This document shows positions 1 to 5,818 of a DNA stretch of 5,818 bases, one piece after another. The translations under genes were made by a program, and so were the position numbers. The DNA lies in NCBI GenBank assembly GCA_025458735.1, contig JALORV010000067.1, positions 1-5,818 on the forward strand, read 5' to 3'. The stretch is from Burkholderiaceae bacterium. Lineage in GTDB: Bacteria; Pseudomonadota; Gammaproteobacteria; Burkholderiales; Burkholderiaceae. Each line of letters opens with the position of its first letter. The first letter of the stretch is position 1. The notes under the pieces are model-generated. The model was not told the origin of the DNA and searched no databases. It saw nothing but the letters and a program-made list of their open reading frames with translations.

Positions 1-144
1 CAGCGCATCGACCATCGGCAACGCGTGCTCCGAGTGCCGCTGCCCCACCACGGCACTGCGACTGCTCAGGGAGTCGCCATGCAGCAGGGCCACCGAGCAG
101 GCCTCGGTGGCGGTGTCGATGGCGAGCAGGCCAGGTGGAGTCAT
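1..144 (-). CDS. tsaB: TsaB, tRNA threonylcarbamoyladenosine biosynthesis protein (N-terminal part, runs off left edge)
   Basis: The minus strand from an ATG at 144 reads 48 codons without a stop to the window edge. The product begins [20 protein letters not shown] and continues through [13 protein letters not shown]. The [14 protein letters not shown] stretch (residues 7-20) is the phosphate-binding first strand of the ASKHA fold as it appears in TsaB/YeaZ, and the HSE..LPM segment (about residues 38-45) matches the next conserved block. From family knowledge, TsaB is a cytoplasmic, catalytically inactive paralogue of TsaD. It acts with TsaD and TsaE to transfer threonylcarbamoyl to A37 of ANN-decoding tRNAs. 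Full-length TsaB is about 220-240 residues, so roughly a fifth is visible. No good Shine-Dalgarno sequence precedes the ATG. The gene lies 106 bases downstream of the broken DUF924 gene on the same strand. A TAGAAT hexamer on the minus strand (near 211-216) could be a -10 box, but it has no matching -35. Confidence 0.88.
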   Translation of the reverse strand, partial: MTPPGLLAIDTATEACSVALLHGDSLSSRSAVVGQRHSEHALPMVDAL

Positions 145-250
145 GCCGCAGCAGGCGGTTCGGAGGGACGGCCGTCGGACGAAGCGGCCGGACAAGGTGA
201 CAGCGATCGATTCTAGCGACGGCCCGTATCGTGCCGCGGCGGGCCGGACT

Positions 251-795
251 TCAGAAGCTGGATCCCGGCTGGCGAAGAAATTCGAGTTCCTCCGCCGAGG
301 AGACCCGGCCGAGGATGGCGTTGCGATGGGGGAAGCGGCCGAAGCGCCGGATCACGTCGCGGTGGCGTTCGGCCCAGTCGCGTCGGCCAGTGCACGGAAC
401 AGCCGCACCGACTCGTCCTGGTCCGCCAGCGACTCCGAGTGCTCGAACGGCAGGTAGATGAACCATCGCTCGCAGGGATCGCAGCTGCGGTCCTCACCGC
501 TGGCGACAATCCCATGCGCCAGGGCAAGTGCCGCCGGATCGCCGGCGAAGGCACGCGGCGTGTCGCGGTAGACGTTGCGGGTGAACTGATCGAGCAGCAG
601 GATCAGTGCGCGCCGGCCCTGCAGGTCCTGCTGCCAGTTGCCCAGTGCGCCGCCCAGCGCCAGTTCGATCGAGGTGCCGAAGCGGTCCCGGATCTCGCTG
701 TCCGTCGCCGCCGACTTGCGGAACCAGAAGTCGCGCACATCGCGCGGATGACCTTCGGGTCCGAACCAGTAGTCGAGAACGTCGCGAGGTTGCAT
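251..795 (-). pseudogene. DUF924 family protein, frameshifted near its C-terminal third
   Basis: From the ATG at 795 the frame reads MQPRDVLDYWFGPEG, then LILLLDQFTRNVYRDTPRAF (about residues 64-83) and WFIYLPFEHSES (111-122). These are hallmark blocks of the DUF924 family (PF06041), all-helical TPR-like proteins of unknown function, usually around 180-200 residues. This frame stops at 352 after 147 residues, ending in an unrelated tail (ATGPNATAT). The missing family C-terminus, [20 protein letters not shown] and then [16 protein letters not shown], is intact in another minus-strand frame and ends with TGA at 251. Restoring one base near 379-385 joins ALAD to RDWAERHRD and gives a normal 181-residue protein. 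The frameshift is either a real recent mutation or a sequencing or assembly error. There is no obvious slippery heptamer for programmed shifting. The start lacks a clear Shine-Dalgarno sequence and sits 10 bases after a strong hairpin (806-837). If the truncated form is made, it lacks the conserved FGRFPHRN motif. Confidence 0.85.
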
Positions 796-805
796 CGGAC
801 GAGGA

Positions 806-837
806 TACGCCGCCGGCGCACTGGCTCCGGCGGCGTA
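806..837. repeat. Perfect 11-bp inverted repeat between the lipoprotein and DUF924 genes
   Basis: The left arm TACGCCGCCGG (806-816) and right arm CCGGCGGCGTA (827-837) are exact reverse complements around a 10-base loop (817-826). On the minus strand the hairpin lies 25 bases after the lipoprotein stop codon and 10 bases before the DUF924 ATG. It is GC-rich and should be very stable. The bases that follow it on the minus strand (TCCTCGTCCG) contain no run of T, so it is not a canonical intrinsic terminator. It could be a weak terminator, a 3'-end stabiliser of the lipoprotein mRNA, or a structure that limits translation of the next gene. The repeat is seen directly; the role is inference. 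Confidence 0.6.
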
Positions 838-862
838 CTGCGGCTGGGACTACGGCGCGAGT

Positions 863-2272
863 TCAGCGATCGTCGAGCACCTTGAACTGGAACGGCTGGG
901 CACCCGGTGCGGCCAGCGCGCCGATGGCCACGACCGTCTTCACATCACCGGCCGCCAGCGTGACCGGAACACCGGCTGCCGTCGGAAGAATCGGCGTCGT
1001 CGCGCCCGTCGGAACCACCGCCAGCGTGTATGTGCCCGCATCGAGTTCGAGCGAGGTCGCTGTCGCATTGGGGAACGAGAGGTTGGTCACCGGCCGCGCC
1101 GCGATGGCGCCGTTGACCAGCACCACGACATCGACCGCAGGAGCATCCGGCGACAGATGGATTACCCGGACCTTCGCCTTCCCGGCCACCGGTGCGCGAC
1201 TGTCGGCAAAGGCGGCGAGCCGAAGCGCCTGCGCGCCCGTTCCGCCCAGCAGGCCGATTGCGAACACGCTGGTCGACGTTCCACGCGCCAGGGTGGCGCC
1301 GTTCAGGTCGAGCACGCCAGCCAGGGTCCCGGCCAGCGCCACGGAGGCGTCGTAGGTTCCCGCATTCACATTCAGGAAACCCGAGTCCGCCGGGAAGGTC
1401 ACGTTGGAGAGCGCCCGATTGGCCGCGCTGTTGGCCTCACCAGGGGTCTTCAGGAACACATCGACCGCCGGCACGTTCGGCGAGAAATGGGCCACGCGCA
1501 ATGCGGCGCGCCCGTCCCGCAGGAAGCTGGCTGATCCGCCCTTGGGCGCCACCAGCAACTGGATCGGCGACACGCTCGGCCCGGCATCCGGAACGGCGAC
1601 CAGCACGATGTCGTTGCCGGCAGCAAGCGTCACGGTGGCATCGAACGCCACCGCGGTCTGGCCGTCGACCACCGCGCGAACCCGGTAGCTGCCGGCCGGC
1701 ACCTGCAATGCGGCCTGCGTCGCAGCGGGCGCCTGCTGGGAGAACGCGAGATTGTCGATGGTCGGCGTCGATGGCAGGGCATCGGCAGGCGCCGTGACGA
1801 AGATGTCGACAGCCGGCACCGCGGGCGCTCCGTGAACGACACGCAGCTTGGCCTGGCCGGTCGACGGCGCGGCACCGCTGTCATCGATCACAACCGCCTG
1901 CAGACGGGTCGCACCGGTCGTCCCGCTACCAACGGCAATGGCCGTCACGTCGCGCGCAGCAGCCAGCGTGGCCTGCAGGTCGATGGCAGCCGAGGTAGCG
2001 GGCTGGCCTGCCAGGGACACCTGGACGCGAGTGGCGCCGGCCGGGATCGTATTGAAGGCCGAGGCCTGACCGAAGGTCACACCGGCAAGTGCCCGGGCTC
2101 CGTTGACGAAGACATCGACCGCCGGGGTGTCGGCGGACGCGTGGATGGCCCGCAGCTGCGTCGTCGGTGTCGTCGGCGTCACCGGGACGATCGGGTCATC
2201 GTCCCCGCCGCACGCTGCCAGCAAGGCGGTGGCCACCACCGCGCCACCGATCCTGAAAATCCTTGAATTCAT
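863..2272 (-). CDS. DUF4397 domain-containing lipoprotein with four tandem repeats
   Basis: This is a 469-residue predicted lipoprotein. The N-terminus MNSRIFRIGGAVVATALLAAC is a type II signal peptide with lipobox LAAC (Cys21). Gly follows the cysteine, so there is no Asp+2 retention signal and outer-membrane sorting is plausible. A short acidic, Pro/Thr-rich linker (22-38) leads to four repeats of about 100-110 residues starting near residues 40, 143, 257 and 367. Each repeat opens with an LRxxHxxxxxPAVDVFV-like signature: RAIHASADTPAVDVFV, RVVHGAPAVPAVDIFV, RVAHFSPNVPAVDVFL and RVIHLSPDAPAVDVVV. Each continues with an F-containing strand and a second conserved block (AGTYxxxVxxxG in repeats 3 and 4). 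This matches DUF4397, a beta-rich extracytoplasmic domain of unknown biochemical role. The ATG at 2270-2272 has an excellent Shine-Dalgarno sequence. There are no catalytic-looking motifs or transmembrane segments beyond the signal. A structural or binding role at the cell surface or in the periplasm is my inference. Confidence 0.9.
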   Translation of the reverse strand: MNSRIFRIGGAVVATALLAACGGDDDPIVPVTPTTPTTQLRAIHASADTPAVDVFVNGARALAGVTFGQASAFNTIPAGATRVQVSLAGQPATSAAIDLQATLAAARDVTAIAVGSGTTGATRLQAVVIDDSGAAPSTGQAKLRVVHGAPAVPAVDIFVTAPADALPSTPTIDNLAFSQQAPAATQAALQVPAGSYRVRAVVDGQTAVAFDATVTLAAGNDIVLVAVPDAGPSVSPIQLLVAPKGGSASFLRDGRAALRVAHFSPNVPAVDVFLKTPGEANSAANRALSNVTFPADSGFLNVNAGTYDASVALAGTLAGVLDLNGATLARGTSTSVFAIGLLGGTGAQALRLAAFADSRAPVAGKAKVRVIHLSPDAPAVDVVVLVNGAIAARPVTNLSFPNATATSLELDAGTYTLAVVPTGATTPILPTAAGVPVTLAAGDVKTVVAIGALAAPGAQPFQFKVLDDR

Positions 2273-2275
2273 CGT

Positions 2276-2281
2276 TCCTCC
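2276..2281 (-). promoter_or_regulatory. Ribosome binding site of the DUF4397 lipoprotein gene
   Basis: On the minus strand GGAGGA lies three bases before the ATG at 2272 (GGAGGAACGATG). It is the best Shine-Dalgarno match in the window and fixes this start, which also gives a textbook lipoprotein signal peptide. Confidence 0.75.
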
Positions 2282-2384
2282 GTCAAAGGTGAACCGCTTG
2301 CGTCGCCCAGCACCCGGCCGCTGGCACGGGGCAAATGGGCTTCGAAGCGCAACTGCGCACTCACAGCCGGAGCGAAAGTTACCC

Positions 2385-2428
2385 GATAGTCTTGTTTATT
2401 ACTAATCAGTATTTTCCATAAACCTACC
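2385..2428 (-). promoter_or_regulatory. AT-rich candidate promoter region for the lipoprotein gene
   Basis: A short island rich in A and T (TTTATTACTAATCAGTATTT on the plus strand, about 2395-2414, and flanks) interrupts otherwise GC-rich DNA, about 115-150 bases upstream of the lipoprotein ATG and just beyond the terminator of the phosphatase gene. On the minus strand it offers -10-like hexamers such as TAATAA and TATCGG, but none is paired with a good -35 at 16-18 bases. The near-palindrome ACTAATCAGT sits in the middle. Position and composition suggest a promoter; the exact boxes cannot be assigned. Confidence 0.3.
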
Positions 2429-2480
2429 GGTTTTGCGCTACGCGGGGCCGGTCAGCCGCGGCACTGCTTTGCCTTGGACG

Positions 2481-2505
2481 AAAAAAAGGGCGCCGAAGCG
2501 CCCTT
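2481..2505 (-). terminator. Intrinsic terminator with UUCG tetraloop, downstream of the phosphatase gene
   Basis: On the minus strand the sequence reads AAGGGCGC, TTCG, GCGCCCTT and then further T residues. This gives an 8-bp perfect stem (2486-2493 with 2498-2505) closed by C-G around the very stable UUCG tetraloop, followed by a T tract (2481-2487, the first bases of which also pair with the stem). It lies 22 bases past the phosphatase stop codon at 2528. It should end transcription of the uvrB-phosphatase unit before it reaches the lipoprotein promoter. On the plus strand no T run follows the hairpin, so it is one-directional. Confidence 0.92.
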
Positions 2506-2527
2506 CTCGGGAAAAGCGAACTGCGGG

Positions 2528-3016
2528 TCAGGCCGCGGCGTACATCGTGGCGCGCTTGCGGACGACTTCCAGCAGTCCCTGGCAGGCATCCTCGACATAG
2601 TCGAGCACCGTGCCGAAACCTTCCGGGCCGCCGTAGTAGGGATCAGGCACCGTTGCGGCATCAAACTCGCCGGCAAAGCGCATCAGCAAATGCAGCTTGT
2701 GCTTGTGCCCGCGCGGGCACTGCTGCTGCAGCAGCGACAGGTTCTCCCAGTCCATCGCGAGGATCAGGTCGAACTCGCGGAAGTCGTCCTGCGTGACCTG
2801 GCGCGCACGAAACTCGCCGAGGTCGTAGCCGCGCTTGCGGGCGGCCTGCTGGGCACGCACGTCGGCCGGTTCACCGACGTGATAGGCATGCGTGCCGGCC
2901 GACGCGATATGCACGCTGTCGTCGAGCCCGCCGTCGCGCACCATCTTGCGGAACACACCCTCGGCCGTGGGCGAGCGGCAGATGTTGCCCATGCAAACAA
3001 AGAGGATCTTGGTCAT
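2528..3016 (-). CDS. Low-molecular-weight protein-tyrosine-phosphatase
   Basis: The product is about 162 residues from the ATG at 3016, typical of this cytoplasmic family. The phosphate-binding loop VCMGNICRSPTAE is at the N-terminus, with nucleophile Cys8 and Arg14 of the CX5R motif (ATG numbering). Ser15 follows the Arg, and the general-acid motif PDPYYGG carries Asp125 and the Tyr127-Tyr128 pair. The segments ASAGTHAYHVGEPAD and DLILAMDWEN are also family blocks. These enzymes remove phosphate from phosphotyrosine proteins, and some bacterial members act on the tyrosine kinases that control polysaccharide export. No kinase or capsule gene is nearby, so the substrate is unknown. An in-frame GTG at 3028 would add four residues, but that GTG lies inside the Shine-Dalgarno AAGGTGA, so I prefer the ATG. 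The gene follows uvrB by about 200 bases on the same strand and is closed by the terminator at 2481-2505. An arsenate reductase of the same fold is possible but less likely given the DPYY motif. Confidence 0.95.
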   Translation of the reverse strand: MTKILFVCMGNICRSPTAEGVFRKMVRDGGLDDSVHIASAGTHAYHVGEPADVRAQQAARKRGYDLGEFRARQVTQDDFREFDLILAMDWENLSLLQQQCPRGHKHKLHLLMRFAGEFDAATVPDPYYGGPEGFGTVLDYVEDACQGLLEVVRKRATMYAAA

Positions 3017-3024
3017 AGCTTCGT

Positions 3025-3031
3025 TCACCTT
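3025..3031 (-). promoter_or_regulatory. Ribosome binding site deciding the phosphatase start
   Basis: On the minus strand AAGGTGA is complementary to the 16S rRNA 3' end and lies 8 bases before the ATG at 3016. The alternative GTG start (3026-3028) is embedded in this motif and has only GGGAAA before it, so the ATG is favoured. Confidence 0.6.
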
Positions 3032-3038
3032 TCCCGAT

Positions 3039-3055
3039 GGGCGGTCTTTCCGCCC
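3039..3055. repeat. Perfect 6-bp GC hairpin in the phosphatase leader
   Basis: GGGCGG (3039-3044) and CCGCCC (3050-3055) are exact reverse complements around a five-base loop. On the minus strand the hairpin ends 22 bases before the phosphatase ATG and 7 bases before its Shine-Dalgarno sequence. On the plus strand TGCTTTTCC follows it, so it also resembles a weak plus-strand terminator, although no plus-strand gene precedes it. The role is not established. Confidence 0.45.
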
Positions 3056-3226
3056 TGCTTTTCCTGCGCGCCCTGGTTACCGGCACGTCCTTTTCTGCAA
3101 CCTAACGCGCCCGAACCCGTCTCGGACGACACCCAATCCTGCAGACTGGGGATCCCGCCAGAAGTTCAGGCGCCCGGCGACCACCGGATGCGCCCGCCGC
3201 CTCGACGGCAACCACAGGCTTTCGAC

Positions 3227-5290
<2,064 letters not shown>

Positions 5291-5587
5291 GAAATTTTTG
5301 CACTGCAATAGCGCTGGACCAAGCGCGGATGCTAGCATCGCAGCGCAAAAAAGCCCATACCTTTCATAGCGCCTGCCTTTGTGGTAGTCCTCGACAAATC
5401 AAATACTTAGAAACGGTTTGAGAACGATTCCGAGGCGTTTGCCCAGCCCCGCGAGGGCAGTCGAGGCGCGTCTGGAGGGGATGGCAGTGGGGACACTCCG
5501 CCCTGCCGCACCCTCCTCCTCTGGCGCAGCCTTAGGTATGAACGATAACTTTCTGATAAATATAAGAAAACGTTGCCGATTACGACC
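5291..5587. other. Divergent intergenic region between uvrB and the aminotransferase gene
   Basis: These 297 bases separate two divergent genes and must carry both promoters. The uvrB side (5396-5430) has an AT-rich patch (AAATACTTAG and so on) but no hexamer pair I would defend. The centre (5431-5530) is GC-rich, with an imperfect hairpin at 5483-5507 (GGCAG with CTGCC plus inner pairs, two mismatches). The aminotransferase side (5541-5572) is AT-rich. If uvrB starts at the ATG at 5338, the spacer is 249 bases. No RNA gene or coding region with family-like sequence is visible. Confidence 0.6.
5541..5572 (+). promoter_or_regulatory. Candidate promoter of the aminotransferase gene
   Basis: An AT-rich stretch just upstream of the aminotransferase contains TATAAG (5561-5566), a five-of-six match to the -10 consensus, preceded by TGATAAA. 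No good -35 hexamer lies 16-18 bases upstream (ATGAAC at 5538-5543 is the 17-base option). If this -10 is used, transcription would begin about 5573-5575, leaving only about 13-15 bases before the ATG at 5588. No Shine-Dalgarno sequence is visible in that interval. Confidence 0.35.
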
Positions 5588-5818
5588 ATGACCGTCATGA
5601 CACCCTCCCTGTTCGCCGGCGTCGAGCTGGCGCCGCGCGACCCCATCCTCGGACTCAACGAAGGCTTCGCCCAGGACAGCCGCACCAACAAGGTGAACCT
5701 GGGCGTCGGCGTGTACTTCTCTGAGGACGGACGCATTCCGGTCATGCGGGCCGTGGCAGAAGCCGAGAAGCGGCGCGCGGCACAGCCGGCGCCGCGCGGT
5801 TACCTGCCGATCGAGGGA
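5588..5818 (+). CDS. Aspartate/aromatic amino-acid aminotransferase (N-terminal part, runs off right edge)
   Basis: From the ATG at 5588 the plus strand encodes 77 residues without a stop to the window edge. The product contains LFAGVELAPRDPILGLNEGF, then KVNLGVGVYFSEDGRIPVMR and AVAEAEKRRAAQPAPRGYLP with IEG. This matches the N-terminus of the class I pyridoxal-phosphate aminotransferases AspC/TyrB (compare DPIL, KVNL.(I/V)G.Y, AVAEAE and YLP.EG in E. coli TyrB). Such cytoplasmic enzymes, about 400 residues long, exchange amino groups between aspartate, tyrosine or phenylalanine and 2-oxoglutarate. The lysine that binds the cofactor lies beyond the window, and the N-terminus alone does not separate the aspartate from the aromatic type, so no symbol is given. 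An in-frame ATG at 5597 (MTPSLFAGV) would also fit the family. Neither start has a clear Shine-Dalgarno sequence. The gene is divergent from uvrB. Confidence 0.9.
   Translation, partial: MTVMTPSLFAGVELAPRDPILGLNEGFAQDSRTNKVNLGVGVYFSEDGRIPVMRAVAEAEKRRAAQPAPRGYLPIEG

Noticed and set aside
167..176. A perfect 10-base palindrome GACGGCCGTC upstream of tsaB
   Set aside because: Short GC palindromes are common in DNA of this composition. No second copy or promoter element nearby supports an operator.
352..400. Programmed ribosomal frameshifting in the DUF924 gene
   Set aside because: The junction has no X-XXY-YYZ slippery heptamer and no obvious downstream stimulatory structure, and I know of no frameshifting in this family. 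A mutation or sequence error is simpler.
213..554. A 113-codon minus-strand open frame over the DUF924 gene
   Set aside because: Its Arg/Pro/Ser-rich sequence has no similarity to the DUF924 blocks, which lie in the other two minus-strand frames.
606..1355. A 249-codon plus-strand open frame across the DUF924 and DUF4397 genes
   Set aside because: It overlaps two supported minus-strand genes, is rich in Ala, Arg, Pro and Ser, and shows no domain. It is a shadow frame.
5407..5745. A 112-codon minus-strand open frame overlapping the aminotransferase start
   Set aside because: It runs antisense through the conserved aminotransferase N-terminus. Its Arg/Ser/Pro-rich sequence resembles no protein family I know.

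Overview
The window looks like ordinary chromosomal housekeeping DNA from a high-GC proteobacterium. UvrB reads like the betaproteobacterial version (SPFQLHQPF near the N-terminus, [25 protein letters not shown]). Divergent uvrB and aromatic aminotransferase genes, with a low-molecular-weight phosphatase beside uvrB, is also an arrangement I associate with betaproteobacteria. These are recollections of the families, not database results. I cannot name a genus. I see no mobile elements, tRNA or rRNA genes, CRISPR arrays or phage genes.

Layout from left to right. Positions 1-144 (minus) hold the first 48 codons of tsaB, needed for the tRNA modification t6A. Positions 251-795 (minus) hold a DUF924-family gene whose reading frame is broken by one apparently missing base near 379-385. 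Positions 863-2272 (minus) encode a 469-residue lipoprotein made of four DUF4397-type repeats. Between these two genes lies a perfect 11-bp inverted repeat (806-837). Positions 2273-2527 carry the lipoprotein's ribosome binding site, an AT-rich probable promoter region, and a strong intrinsic terminator with a UUCG loop (2481-2505). That terminator ends the next unit, which is a low-molecular-weight tyrosine phosphatase (2528-3016, minus) lying downstream of uvrB (3227-5290, or to 5338 with an upstream ATG; minus). A 297-base divergent intergenic region separates uvrB from an aminotransferase gene that begins at 5588 on the plus strand and runs off the right edge.

The minus-strand genes probably form at least two transcription units: uvrB with the phosphatase, ended at 2481-2505, and the lipoprotein followed by the DUF924 gene and tsaB. 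UvrB (nucleotide excision repair), TsaB (tRNA modification) and the aminotransferase (amino-acid metabolism) are unrelated housekeeping functions. I see no evidence that the genes here form a single pathway.

I found no convincing undescribed biological system. The points most worth a second look are the DUF924 frameshift, the 11-bp hairpin in front of it, the four-repeat DUF4397 lipoprotein, and the uncertain uvrB start with a tiny overlapping upstream ORF.
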